A stretch of DNA of 64,000 nucleotides from Amblyomma americanum (GCF_052857255.1 NW_027526506.1:248001-312000); one strand, 5' to 3'; positions 51,810 through 64,000 are shown, numbered from the stretch's first letter. Made by a program: numbers and translations. The notes: generated from the letters alone by a model not told the origin.

Positions 51810-54800
51810 CATCATCATCAGCCTTACTACACCCACTGCAGGGCAAAGGCCTCTCCCATGTCTCTCCAATTAACCCTATCCTTTGCCAGCTGCATCCACC
51901 CTTTGCCTGCAAACTTCTTAATCTCATCCGCCCAAATAACTTTCTGACGCCCCCTGCTACGCTTACTTTCTCTTGGAATCCACTCCGTTACCCTTAAGGA
52001 CCAGCGGTTATCTTGCCTTCGCATTACATGCCCTGCCCAAGCTTTTCTCTTTCTCTTGATTTCGATTAGGATGTCATTAACCCGTGTTTGTTCCCTCACC
52101 CACTCTGCCCGCTTCCGATCTCTTAACGTTACACCTATCATTTTTCTTTCCATGGCTCGCTGCGTTGTCCTTAACTTAAGCTGAACTCTTTTCGTTAGCC
52201 TCCACGTTTCTGCCCCGTAGGTGAGTACCGGTAAGATTTTGCTGTTGTACACTTTCCTCTTGAGGGAAATTGGTAAACTGCCACTCATGATCTGCGAGAA
52301 TTTGCCATATGCGCTCCACCCCATTCTTATCCTTCTAGTTATCTCCCTCTCATGATCCGGATCAGCTGTCACCACCTGCCCTAAGTAGACGTATTCCGTC
52401 ACTATTTCTAGGCTCTCGCTGCCAATTGTAAACTGTTGTTCTCTTGCTAGGCTGTTGAACATTACCTTGGTTTTCTGCATGTTAATTTTTAGACCCATCG
52501 ATCTGCTCTGCCTATCTAACTCATTGATCATGATTTGCAGTTCACCTCCTGAGTGACTCAGCAAGGCAATGTCATCAGCAAATCGCAGATTATTTAGGTA
52601 TTCTCCATTTATTCTTATTCCCAACTGTTCCCAATTCAGGCCTCGAAATACCTCCTGTAAACATGCGGTGAACAGCATTGGCGAGATCGTGTCTCCTTGC
52701 CTGACGCCCTTCCTTATTGGAATTTTATTGCTGACTTTATGGAGGACTATAGTAGCTGTGCAGTTGCTATATATATCTTCCAGTATTTGGACATAAGGCT
52801 CTTCTACCCCCTGGTTACGCAATGCCTGTATGACTGCTGAGGTTTCCACTGAGTCGAATGCTTTCTCGTAATCAATGAAAGCTATATATAGAGGTTGGTT
52901 ATATTCTGCGCATTTCTCTATCACCTGATTGATAGTGTGAATATGATCTATTGTGGAATATCCTTTACGAAAGCCTGCCTGATCATTTGGTTGATTAAAG
53001 TCTAACGTGGCCCTGACTCTATTAGCGATTACCTTAGTAAACACTTTTTAGGCAACGGATAATAAGCTGATCGGCCTGTAATTTTTCAAGTCCTTGGCGT
53101 CTCCCTTCTTATGAATTAAGATAATGTTTGCATTCTTCCAAGCTCCTGGCACAGTCGAGGTCATAAGGCATTGCGTACACAGGGTGGCTAGTTTTTCAAG
53201 CACGATGTCACCTCCATCCTTCAACAGATCTGCTGTTACCTGATATTCCCCAGCTGCTTTTCCCCTTTTCATTGCTTCTAAAGCTTTCTTTACTTCATCT
53301 TTCGTTACTGGCGGGATGACACATTGCTGTGCACTGCTGTCTTTCTCATTAGCGCTCTGATTACATTGGCTACTGTACAGGTCTGTGTAGAACTCTTCGG
53401 CTACCTTAACTATCTTATCCATATTGTTAATGACATTGTTCTGCTTGTCTCTTAATGCATACATCTGTTTTTTACCTATGCCTAGTTTCCTCTTCACTGT
53501 TTTTAGGCTACCTCCGTTCTTTATAGCATGCTCGATTCTCTCCATATTAAACTTCCTTATGACGGCTACATTGCGCTTATTTATTAACTTTCATATCTCC
53601 GTTAGTTCTATTCTATCGGTAGGGTTAGATGCCCTCATGTTTTGGCGCTTCCTAATCAGATCTTTCGTCACCTGAGATAGCTTCCCGGTATCCTTTCGAA
53701 CTGTCCTACCGCCTACTTCTGCTGCGCACTCCGTAATTATTGATGTCAGATTATCGTGCATTGAATGAACATCAAGATCATCTTCCTCAGTTAAGGCCGA
53801 ATATCGGTTTTGCAGCGCTATCCTAAACTCCTCTGCTTTCCCTCTTACGGCTAAGTCGTTAATGGTCTTCCTCTTCACTAGCTTCTTCCGTTCCCTCTTC
53901 AAGTCTAAGCTAATTCTAGACCTTATCATTCTGTGGTCGCTACAACGCACCTTTGCGAGGACGGCCACATCCTGAATGATGCCAGGTTTAGCGCATAGTA
54001 TGAAGTCGATTTCATTTTTAATCTCACCATTGGGGCTCTTCCAGGTCCATTTCCTGTTTTCTCGTTTGCGGAAGAAGGGATTCATGATCCGTAAATTATT
54101 TCTATCCGCGAATTCGACTAATAACTCTCCCCTGCTATTTCTAGAGCCTATCCCATAGTCACCTACCGCGTGGTCGTCAGCATGCTTCTTGCCCACCTTC
54201 GCATTGAAGTCGCCCATCAGTACAGTGTACTGCGATTTTACTTTATTCATTGCCGATTCTACGTCCTCATAGAAACTTTCAACGGTCTGGTCATCATGGC
54301 TGGATGTGGGTGCGTAGGCCTGCACCACTTTCAGCTTGTACCTCCTATTCAGCCTAATTACTATAGCTGCTACCCTCTCGTTAATACTATAGACCTCCTC
54401 TACGTTGCCAGCTATATCGTTATTAATGTGGAATACCATACCTAGTTCTCGTCTATCCTCTAACCCGCGATAGCACAGTATGTGCCCTTCCTTTAGTACT
54501 GCATACGCCTCACCTGCCCTCCTAACTTCGCTAAGCCCTATCACATCCCATTTAATTCCCGCTAGTTCCTCGAACAGCACTGCTAGGCTAGCCTCACTGG
54601 CTAAAGTTCTAGCGTTAAGCGTTGCCAGGTTCAGATTCCAATGGCGGCCTGTCCGGAGCCAGAGATTCTTAGCACCCTCCGCTGCGTCACAGGTCTGACC
54701 GGCGCCGTGGTCAGTTGCTCTGCAGCCGCTGGGGACTGAGGACCGAGGGTTAATTGGTTTGATCATAGAAGGTTGTGGCCAAGTACTACACCAGGGTGGC

Positions 54801-54894
54801 CAAGTCCTGCTCTGGTGAGAGAGTGCGTTGTCGGTTCTGGTCACCGAGATCAGGCCGCACTCCAGGCCTGGTTATGCAATTCCATCGACACGCG
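51810..54894 (-). mobile_element. RTE-type LINE, nearly complete (RTE-2)
   Basis: On the minus strand: a 5' region, one long coding frame (51827-54844) and a 3' end of ATGAT repeats (TCATCATCATCAGCC on plus at 51810). The coding frame almost reaches the tail, as is usual for RTE elements, which have very short 3' ends. The 5' end is near 54894, next to a poly-T/poly-A run of a SINE. RTE-1 at 27.9-30.1 kb is a sister copy. Confidence 0.9.
51827..54844 (-). pseudogene. RTE ORF: endonuclease and reverse transcriptase, two nonsense codons
   Basis: All 1006 codons lie in one frame; only a TGA at 53591-53593 and a TAA at 53048-53050 interrupt it. RTE-1 has sense codons at both places (Ser and Tyr). 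The endonuclease (about residues 70-290) has NLATLNARTL, VIGLSEVRR (catalytic Glu), QAYAPTSSHDDQT, VLMGDFNAKVG and CSDHRMIRS. The linker is basic. The RT has [59 protein letters not shown] and the catalytic LRFADDIALL (FADD near 52571-52582). The C-terminus has LPVLTYGAETWRLTKR and WAGHVMRRQDNRW. With two point changes only, the copy is young. Confidence 0.92.
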
Positions 54895-54895
54895 G

Positions 54896-54996
54896 ATTTT
54901 TTTTTTTAACCCGGTGGAGAATTGCGCGGCACCAGGATTTGAACCCCGGTCCTCTTGCACGCGAGGCGGATGTTCTACCTCTACGCCATCGCTGCA
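54896..54996 (-). mobile_element. tRNA-like SINE head with A tail
   Basis: On the minus strand, GCAGCGATGGCGTAGAGGTA and GGGGTTCAAATCC are A- and B-box-like blocks with tRNA spacing, followed by a region ending CCGGGTT and a 12-base A run (T on plus at 54896-54907). The layout resembles a tRNA-Ala: the anticodon loop position reads CTCGCGT, but the anticodon stem pairs badly. It is therefore a tRNA-derived SINE or tRNA pseudogene and not a working tRNA. It abuts the 5' end of RTE-2. Confidence 0.6.
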
Positions 54997-55014
54997 ATAC
55001 CTGATGTTACGTCG

Positions 55015-57240
55015 AAATATTTAAAGGCCTCGACTTGCTCAATTGCAACGTTATCAAGGCAAATATGAACATTAGTATTTATGAGACGTTTGTGTCTTGA
55101 TCTAGACAGCATATACTTTGTTTAATCAGCATTTATTGACGGTTTGTTAGCTTTAAACCATGAGGAGATGTGAGATACCTCATTTGGCTTCGACTGAATT
55201 TCAAATAGAGTGCTGCCTGTAAAAACTATTGGAGTGTCCTCAGCGTACATCACCGCACTGAAGTTTGTCAAACAGAGGGGGAAGTCGCTGACGTAAAGGA
55301 AAAATAACACAGTGCCTAGAACTGAACCTGGGGGAACTCCAATGCAAACAGATTTGTGAAATGATTTTAAGTGTTTGAGGTGAAGAAATTGTTTTCTGTT
55401 GGTGAGGTAACTTGCAAAGAAATCATGATGGAATTCTCGAAACCATAGTGCTATAACTTTTGTGTTGAGATTGTATGATTACCAGTATCAAACGCTTTCT
55501 TCAAGTCTAGCAGTATGACTACAGCGATTTCATTATTATGCAAACATGAGCGGAAGTTTTCAGGCAATGTCATTACTGCTGTGGATGTGGACCAGTTGTT
55601 CCTGAAGCTATGTTGAGAGGGAAATGTAGTTTTCTCCAAGAGTTTTCATAATTCTTTGTTTTGCCACAAGTTTTTGAACACAGTATAATTGACACTAAGA
55701 ACTGAGATTGGACGGTAACTGCCTGGATCATTATCGTCCCGTCTGTGAACAGAGACAACTTTAGCTATTTTCAAAACCTATTTTCAAAAGCTATTATCAA
55801 GACGATATCTGGATAGATACCGTCGTTAATAGCATGATTAAATAGTGTTTTGAGGACTGGTGCAAGATAGTAGACGTCCTCTTTCAGTGCTCTCACAGTT
55901 ATCCTGTCTGGTCCTAATGCCTTTGACGATATTATTGACGACTACTGCGATTTCGTAATCGACAATGGCCTGTAGTAAAAAAGTCTCATGAACACGTGGG
56001 TCATTGATCGAGCATGGCAGATTTAAAATATTGGCCGCAAGCTCAGGGCGAATTCTTGCAAAGTAATCATTAAACCTATCAGCTGTGTTGATGTCAATAT
56101 GCGCAGGGACTGCATGTTGTTTGTTTTGCTTTCTAATTAAGTTATTTACCACTTCCCACATTTTGCGGGTGTTTCCCTGTGCTTCTGTGTTAACAGAGCA
56201 TTGTATTCTTTCTTTTGCAAATTAATGCCACCACACGGTTTCTGGATGATCTAAACTGCTTCAAATAACAAATCTTTTCTGTACGATGTATTCCTTTGTG
56301 ACACCATTTATCTTTCTCTTTTATAGCTTGAAGTATGTTCTGGTGCATCCACTCACAAACGCTGTTTGTACCTACGGGCAGTGCACAATGTACATTTTGA
56401 TTTGGCAGACTGAATAGACTCCAAACAATTTTCAAATTATTACAAACATTTGTATCATATATGTTGTTGAGATTTAAATTATATATTTCTTCATGCAAGA
56501 GGTGATAATTAATTCGTGCTTTTGGCACAACGCTCATTTTAGTAGGAGCGTTCTAATTCTTGGGCAGCAGGAACAAAACCGGCGAGTGATCTGCAATAGC
56601 GGCATCATACACACCCGCTAAGATAGCGTCCGTACAGTTGCATAATAAGAGATAAATTACAGTTGCAGATTTAGCGGCGACCCTTGCCGGATAAGCGATT
56701 AAATTGTCGAAGTTATATGAATTATGCAAGAATGTGTAATTGCTGCTTATGCTTGACGAAACATCTATGTTCAGATTCCCGATGATGATCACAGAGCCCA
56801 TTGGTTTATCCCCATGCTACTCAGTATACATTCCATGGCGTCTAGAAACAGAGTCATATTCGAGTTAGGAGGTCTATATATCACAGCAACCGGTGTTCCA
56901 CATGACAGCATGACAAAAAGAGAGTCCACACCTATGTCCCTGGTCCAACATTCAGGTATAATATTAAACTGTAAGGAAGATTTATTTGGTAGTCCCACAG
57001 CACCACCACGTTGATCAGCCTCTCTAGGGCTCGATACAAAGTTGTATCCAGGAATAAAAATCTCTTCATTCCTTTTCAGCCAGGTTTCAGATAGAGATAT
57101 GACATCGAATATAAACTGTTGTTCACATACAGATGCTAGCAGTAAGTCTAAGCTTTTTGTACGCTACGTTTGTTACAATGAAACAAGGAGAAGTGAGACA
57201 ATTCTCTATATTAATCGTTCACTTGTGTAACTGTGAAGAG
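55015..57240 (-). pseudogene. Old LINE ORF2 remnant (CR1-like)
   Basis: At least seven minus-strand frames carry pieces in the right order. Endonuclease: PVAVIYRPPNSNMTLFLDAM (about 56850-56920), then SVIIIGNLNIDVSS (catalytic block GDFN changed to GNLN) and ADHSPVLFLLP (56560-56600). Linker: KNTMLC, VVNNLIRKQNKQH. RT: AVVILLDLKKAFDTGNH (about 55510), SVLGTVLFFLYVSDFP and MYAEDTPIVF (FADD changed to YAED, one catalytic Asp lost) near 55245. It has been inactive for a long time. Confidence 0.75.
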
Positions 57241-57401
57241 CATGAAAAGTAGGCGATGTTATAAAGTGAAGTAGCACCGTTCAAACAACTACTGTTAGGT
57301 CGTCTTCGCAGACTATGTGAAAAACATGAGAGTTTTCACTTTTTCGCATGAGAACCTTGCCTTGTGACACCCAGGCAAATTTCCAGCACTTTTTCTCTGT
57401 T

Positions 57402-58032
57402 TCATTGCTCTGCCAAGAAGAATCTTATTTTCTGGACATAAGTGCTTATTGACAAAGATTGGAATTTCCTCTTAAAATCCCAGAACTGTAGTCGGCAGCG
57501 TTTGTCTCCTTGCCTTTTGGTCCATTCGGTCACGAACCGCTCGAGAGAAAGAAACTTAACAATAATGCTAGATTGGGCTTTGTTTTTGGTGGGAACGCGA
57601 TGAAAGACGTCAGTTTGTTCAGCTTTAAGGCCATCTTCTAGGCTCTCGGCTATCTTAAGCACCATGCCAGCAGGTACCCATCCTTCAGCGGACTGGGGCA
57701 GGCTTTAATTTCTATGTTGTTTCTGCGAGAGTACTGTTTCAGGTCAACTACCTCCCGCCGCACCTCACTGAGTTCTTTACGAAGGCGCAAAGTCTCCTGT
57801 CGTTGCTCAGCCGGTTTTTTTTTTTTTTAGCGGCTGTCAAGTCCCGCCCAACATTCTGTACGTCTATACGCAGGCCTTCAAAAACCGAGTTTATGTGTGT
57901 CATGCAATTCTCAGCTTCTGGTATTTCGCTCAGTGATACCTTGTTATCTGCCGCGACAGATATTATGTTGGCTCTAATTATGGCAGTTATGGACTCAAGT
58001 TTCCCCACAAAGTCGACCATAAGCTCCTTCAC
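57402..58032 (-). pseudogene. Old LINE ORF1 remnant
   Basis: Two frames: 57748-58032 has a coiled-coil-like stretch (SLSEIPEAENCMTHINSVFE, LRIDVQNVGRDLTAAKKKK), and 57402-57665 has DVFHRVPTKNKAQSSIIVKF and LSLERFVTEWTKR, which match the HRL/IVKF region of L1-like ORF1 proteins. It lies upstream of the ORF2 remnant on the same strand, so both belong to one element. Confidence 0.65.
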
Positions 58033-58050
58033 CGTACCAGGTGGCTACCT

Positions 58051-58390
58051 CAGTCAGCCCTCACTTAACGAAGAGATGGGGTTCAATTCTTCATACAAGG
58101 TAAATTTTATACAACTGCTCACTGCGAAGTTAGGAATTTATACCCGCTGGTTCTTTGCAAGCTTAACAGAACAGTTCAGTGAAAGCGCAGTAGGGGAGCA
58201 TCACAAAACGCGCAAAACGTCGGCAAGGTCCGATCAGTTTACTGTTAAAGACGCTACGACAGTTCGTGACAGGAGGTGCAACACGACGGGCCAAACAGAA
58301 AAAATATGCAAGACAGAAAAAACACTTTTCTGGCAGAAACGGCAGCGCATACTTCTTAGCGTAGTCTTATAAATGTTAAAGAAACAGCAC
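58051..58390. other. No recognised feature
   Basis: Possibly the 5' region of the old LINE. The only frame on the plus strand is the antisense of ORF1 extended by chance. Confidence 0.4.
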
Positions 58391-58785
58391 CAACCTGTAG
58401 GATGCAGAGCCGATTATTTGGTGTCCGCACTCCGTTGCCGCTACTACCAAATTGTGCCGCGCTCAAAGTGCATCCGCCCGCATCATGCAGTCGATAGATA
58501 AACGGTGTTGTAGTTGCAGCTAGAGCAGACATATGGCGATGAAGGCGAAAAAAGGCCGCTGGTCAGGGAGGGAAAGCTCCGTAACCTAGAATGTGCGTCT
58601 TCACACCAGGACCGTCCAAGAGCCCCATGAAATATACATGATGCCGTTTGTAGCCCGGGACACTCTGCCGATTCAAAGGTGTTTGGTCACAGGGACCGCA
58701 GGCACACCAGGCATCACCAACTGTAAGATACAGAGCTGATTATTTGATGTCCTATCTCCGTTCCCGCTACTGCCAAAATGCCATA
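58391..58785. repeat. Two copies of a ~68-bp module 325 bp apart
   Basis: CAGAGCCGATTATTTGGTGT with its flanks (58392-58460) returns as CAGAGCTGATTATTTGATGT (58717-58785), in the same orientation, with about one change in six. They may be the ends of a small element or an old tandem duplication. Confidence 0.6.
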
Positions 58786-58917
58786 ATTGCCCTTCAGTCT
58801 GCTTAAGACCGGAAATGCGACAGCCTTCTCCTTCAGCCCCGACCTTTACGAGACTCGAACCCATGGCCTTCATGGAACAACCCACGAACTTCTCTGGACT
58901 CGAACACATGACCTTTT

Positions 58918-59225
58918 TGGCTATCGCTATCAGCATCATTACAGTGATCACCGCTAACATCCCCCTTATCATCATCATCGCGATCACCGACTGTTACAAT
59001 CGCTATCATCGCTATTATCGCTATCACCAACTATTACTATCGCAACTGTGATAATCACTATCACTATCTATACTTAGCACTATCACTAAAAGTAACTATC
59101 AGTACCACTATTTCTACCATCACTACACTAGCGGCAGCAATATCATTATTACCATCACTACCATAACTACCACTATCTCTAGCACTGTCACTTTGAGTAG
59201 CTACCATTATCGCTATCACTTATTT
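58918..59225. repeat. Imperfect ATC/ATT trinucleotide-rich tract
   Basis: A run of units such as TATCGCTATCATCGCTATTA, ACCATCACTACC and CACTATCACT without a fixed period. It is typical of an old, decayed trinucleotide array (ATC/ACT/ATT). It has no coding signal. Confidence 0.75.
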
Positions 59226-59534
59226 TAAAATATATTTGCTAACTATCACTACTAGATTACATAAGTGCTGCTTATTAACTGTTGCTTAATTAACTTTTAC
59301 ATTTTATTTGGATTACTGTACAACTTATTACTATGATTGTTTGTTCGTGCGGACACTTTTGTGGACAGCCTCTGTTTACAACTTCTGATGACCCCACGCT
59401 TGCGGCCGGCCTCTCTCTACAACTTCCGCACGCGCCACTCATGACCGCAAAAAGGCTTTCGCCTTAAAATATACAACTATAATTACGTATCTCTGGTCCT
59501 CACGACTTAAAAGTTTTAGCCCTACAAATAAGGA
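59226..59534. other. No recognised feature
   Basis: AT-rich sequence between the simple repeat and the mariner remnant. It may include the mariner's 3' untranslated and terminal region, but I cannot see an inverted repeat. Confidence 0.4.
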
Positions 59535-59561
59535 AAATGGGTAGGAATGAGGTTTATTCTC

Positions 59562-60015
59562 TATTTTGTACATAGTCCACTTTGACCTCCATACACACAT
59601 TCCAACATTGCTGTAAGCTTTTAACGCCATCTAAAAACAAGGTTTCTTCCTGCACGTCCAAATAGTCTTCCACAGCACTACTGATGTCATCAACGGAGGC
59701 AAATCTGGTTCCTGCAAGGTGCTCTTTCACTTTAGGGAAAAGATAGCAACCTGAGAGAGCTAGATCAAATAGACGGGATGCTGAGCTAACTGAAACCCGC
59801 AGTCATGCACTTTTGCCACTGCGACAACTGAAGAATGAGCGGATGCGTTATCGGCATGAAACAGCTTCTCAGCATTCCTTTTTTTGTTTTATCACATCCT
59901 TCGATTTGTCCAAAAGGTCAACATAGTGTTTTCTTGCAATAGTATGGCCCTATTTTGGATTATCTATCGATAGCGCACGTTCAAAATATCATAATATCGA
60001 GGCCATCAGTTCACC
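59562..60015 (-). pseudogene. mariner-type transposase, C-terminal half, broken
   Basis: Reading the minus strand over several frames gives MASIL, GHTIARKHYVDLLDKSKDV, KLFHADNASAHSSVVAVAKV (the DNA-H catalytic block), HDCGFQLAQHPVY, a degraded SPDL/SDY region (broken by a stop), then KEHLAGTRFASVDDISSAVE and QQCWNVCMEVKVDYVQ followed by a stop at about 59562. These are standard mariner blocks (HQDNAPAH, PPYSPDL, KLAGxRF, W..CI...GDYVE). The N-terminal DNA-binding part is missing. The DNA transposon has long been dead. Confidence 0.7.
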
Positions 60016-60121
60016 GACAGATTCAATTGCATTTGCCTTTCCGGTTTTGGAGATGATGAATGCTTCGACTACAGGGACCTGTGTTTATATACTCGTTGCA
60101 AGCAGGAAACGCACGTTTCAT

Positions 60122-61206
<1,085 letters not shown>

Positions 61207-62450
61207 TCTTGAAGTCTTAAAATTTGCAGCTTGTTTCTATTAAATATAGCATATCTATCGTCTCGATATCAGTCCATATCAATCGGCAATGCATGTTCGA
61301 GCCCAGCTTTGGTAAGCTCCGGTATCCCACAAGGCTCAGTACTTGGGCCATTGTTCTTTTTAATTTTTATAAATGACATTGTTAAAGAAATTCCTGTCAA
61401 AATCAAGCTGTTTGCCGACGATTGTGTATTATATCATGAAATATGAACTCCTGCTGACCAGCTTCTTCTTAATGACGCCTTGGCTAAAATTCATGATTGG
61501 TGCTCAACGTGGCAGATGAGTATTAATACTAAAAAAACAGTTTCAATGTCTATTACGCGGAAGATGCGGCCATTAAGTTTTGCCTATACTATTAATAACC
61601 ATCCCCTGTCTACCGTGGACAGCTACAAGTACTTGGGATTAACGATTAGCTCTGACCTACGGTGGAACAAACACATTTCTAATATTAAAAATAAAGCTAT
61701 GAAAAAACTTGGCTTTTTAAGAAGATCTCTCCGGTACTCTACGCAGGAAATTAAGTTACTAGCTTACAAAACTTTTATCCGGCTTGTTTTAGAATACGCC
61801 TCTGTTGTGTGGGACCCTTATACTAAAGAAAACATTAAAACACTCGAAAATATTCAAAGAAAGTCAGTGCGATTTATTTATAATTCATACAGCTGGCAGA
61901 CGTCCCCTACCATGCTACTTGAGAAACCAAATTTGGATTCTTTGCAGCTCAGGAAATACCGCGAGAGGCTTAAATACATGTTCATGATTGTTCACAACAA
62001 ATTAGGAATTAACAGCAGCAAGTACATTGAGCTCGTCCCGGGTCGTTCGACACGATCCTAACATTCTTTAAAAGTGAAGGAATACTCATGCCGCACTGAA
62101 ACATACAAGAATTCTTTCTTCCCCCGTACTGTACGGGAATGGAATGTCCTCAAAGCGAATGTTGTAGAGGCTTCTACTGTGGAGTCATTTACGGAGTCGC
62201 TTAGGAATTCGTAACAATTTTGCAGCATTCAACATTTCCTTTTTTTTTCCCAGTGCTCATTTTGACGCCAGGCGTCGTCTAATATTGTATAATGTTGTTT
62301 CTTTTCGTCGTTCATTTTTTCGGTATTGTGTGCTGAGTTGCGTGTACCTCAGGGAGGTTTTCTTTTTGTCAAAGTGTATTTTACACCCACTCCTGCTTAA
62401 GGCTTTGCAATAAAGCCAGCAGTCTTCTGTAAATAAATAAATAAATAACC
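61207..62450 (+). mobile_element. CR1/Jockey-like LINE, 5'-truncated
   Basis: The RT second half, C-terminus and 3' untranslated region, ending in CTTCTGTAAATAAATAAATA at 62428-62447. It starts abruptly near 61207 within the RT. The endonuclease and ORF1 are absent. Confidence 0.85.
61231..62214 (+). pseudogene. LINE reverse transcriptase, two nonsense codons
   Basis: 328 codons in a single frame with stops at 61444-61446 and 62059-62061. Motifs in order: SSGIPQGSVLGPLFFLIFIN, then KLFADDCVLY (FADD at about 61411-61422), DWCSTWQMSINTKKT, VDSYKYLGLTISSDLRW, LVLEYASVVWDP and RKSVRFIYNSYSW. After the second stop come YKNSFFPRTVREWNVL and a terminal SFTESLRNS. Both stops are single-base changes in an otherwise well-kept protein. 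Confidence 0.85.
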
Positions 62451-64000
62451 CATAAAAATTAAATAAATCATCCATTAGACCTAAATATTAGGTTACACTT
62501 TAATAAAGAAATAATAAAGATTTGTGTAAAGTTACATCCCAAGATTTCAAATATTTTTATCTTGAGTTTAGCATTTTTCAGTCAGCCAATGTGCACGAAT
62601 GTCTCCTGTCCGTCGCAAGCTCTGAATCGTTTCGCAGTGAAACCTTCGCGGGATGTCGCAAGCCAACCAACCACGAAGCCAAGCAGTTCGCGAAGGGCGT
62701 CCACAATATGTTGCATACGAACCTCGACACTTGCTTGAAAAAAGCAGATAGAGCGCGACACTTGATTTGCGACCACTAACTGTGCACGTGGCAGTGCATC
62801 GCGAGAGGGGTCCGGTTTTACCCTCGCGTACAAGTCACCGTTCTGTGAACGATTCGCCGTCCGTTATATTAAACACTTTTCCTCATGCGTTGCGCCACTG
62901 AAGTGCAAGGGTGGCTTCCTTGAAGCTGGGTCAAGTTACGAGCAACGTTGCAAGACGCGTTTCATGTCCGAATACGTCACAGGCGAAGAACGAAACTCCA
63001 TGTCATGCCTTTGAGGCGGAAGAGCTCCACGTATTAGCACGCGACGCTTGCGTGCGCGCGGAGTTGGCGCAAAGCCGAATTTCTCCGCAGACCAACAAAA
63101 CGCGCTTAAAGTTCCTGTAAGGAATTTCTTTTCTTTGGTTTTTTTTTTGTTTCAATGCGCCATTATTTTTCAGCAGCAACCAAAGGCCTGAGGAACACCA
63201 GCTGAGAAACGGCGTCTGGTGGTGCAGTGGCCCATTACGTAAAGAAGATTTCCGTGTTGGTTGCTCTCCGCGTATCATCGCATCAATCGTAATATTAACT
63301 ACTTAGCGGTGCTATAAGTATTAGTTTGTTTTTTTTATTTTTTAAACTGTATTGAAATAAGCAATATATCTGCAGTGATCGAGTTCCCCATTAGAAATGT
63401 ACTGAGTATCGTGCCGAATGGCTTTAAAAAAAGCTCGCAGCCTACGCCAGGATTACTCTGCTTCAGAGAATGCATCAAAATGTCCTTTTATGCTTTAGGC
63501 ACCTATCATCTTCGATAGATGTCAGACGCTGACGACGCGAAAGGAGCCACACGGGTAGGTTTCTAGGGGACAGACTAGGCTGTATATTACTGACTAAATG
63601 ATGTACCTTCTCGTTTGACATCTGTTAACGGAACTGCCATAGAGTTTGGCGTGTTCTGCGATGCTATCATTTGCGCCTGTAAATAAATGAGTTCTCGTTC
63701 TCGCTGAAGCTCATGTGTGGGGGCGTGGAACCGGTACGGACATGGCTGTACCATTCACGCACGCGCTGTTCTTGCTGCAGGCTTTGCTTCGTTCAAGTGC
63801 AAGCCAACCTTTCCTGAAGAATCAACTCAACGGCTTATCTGTACACCGGTCGCCGGACGGGGAATCATTCATCTGCCGGTCATGGAAAACTGCCAACTTT
63901 GACCGCAACGAAAGGGATCAGGAGGTGTGCTTCAACGCTGAATTTGGCTGCTGCCCGCTTCGGACCTACGAACCTTGGACCTATAGTCCTGTCGGCTACA
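62451..64000. other. No recognised gene
   Basis: Unique-looking DNA. An 85-codon frame at 62522-62779 has a cysteine/histidine-bearing tail without a family match. CCTGTAAATAAATGAGTTCT at about 63677 has a polyadenylation signal and could be the end of a transcript or an LTR. TTCTTGCTGCAGGCTTTGC at about 63768 resembles a splice acceptor. Nothing links these into a gene. Confidence 0.4.

Noticed and set aside
54925..54996. Functional tRNA-Ala on the minus strand
   Set aside because: The anticodon stem does not pair (TCCGC against GCAAG) and an A tail follows; a SINE or pseudogene is a better reading.
63717..63902. 61-codon frame near the right edge as a partial exon
   Set aside because: A splice-acceptor-like CTGCAG is present, but frame content is not recognisable and the window ends too soon.

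Overview
The window is nuclear DNA of a metastriate (ixodid) tick or a close relative, and it is a repeat-dominated region. The best lineage markers are three copies of a tRNA-derived SINE with the sequence layout of the tick family Ruka, abundant Penelope-like elements with GIY-YIG endonuclease domains, and RTE, I-like and CR1/Jockey-like LINEs. No bacterial-style genes are present. I find no host protein-coding gene that I can defend with confidence, and only one weak candidate first exon near 40.3 kb.

Layout. 1-15364 is a satellite made of a 16-bp unit (consensus AACTCCGTGTTGGAGA), organised into higher-order repeats of about 2.6-4.0 kb. Each higher-order repeat is marked by a diverged block of about 410 bp. 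The array is broken once, at 10712-10965, by a 254-bp insertion flanked by a 16-bp target duplication. Long reading frames inside the satellite are a by-product of a stop-free 16-mer and are not genes. 15.5-22.9 kb holds a Penelope-like remnant, a long uninterrupted Jockey-like reverse transcriptase fragment whose tail runs into a (TATC)n microsatellite, a LINE C-terminal scrap and two decayed Ruka copies. 22.9-27.9 kb is one long decayed I-like LINE (ORF1 with zinc knuckle, endonuclease, RT, RNase H, C-terminal zinc region). It meets, tail to tail, a 5'-truncated RTE LINE on the minus strand (27886-30074). 30083-35173 is a full-length Gypsy-type LTR element with a GTACC target duplication; it carries three later insertions, each with its own target duplication.

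35-40 kb and 43-46 kb are mostly unrecognised AT-rich DNA. Between them, at 40.4-42.9 kb, lie two nested Penelope-like elements: an inner copy with long inverted arms sits in the 3' coding end of an outer one. 46.4-51.8 kb contains a LINE scrap and a nearly full CR1-like element on the minus strand, whose intact ORF1 carries a 2A-like motif. 51.8-55.0 kb is a nearly complete RTE element on the minus strand, in one frame with only two nonsense codons, with a tRNA-like SINE at its 5' side. 55.0-58.0 kb is a much older LINE. 59.5-60.0 kb is a mariner transposase remnant. 61.2-62.45 kb is a 5'-truncated LINE with two nonsense codons. The last 1.5 kb is unrecognised.

The sequences do not form an operon or pathway. 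They form a layered record of transposition in which relative ages can be read from nesting. The recurring player is the Penelope-like family: coding remnants, terminal fragments and hairpins with a shared end motif occur at seven or more places.
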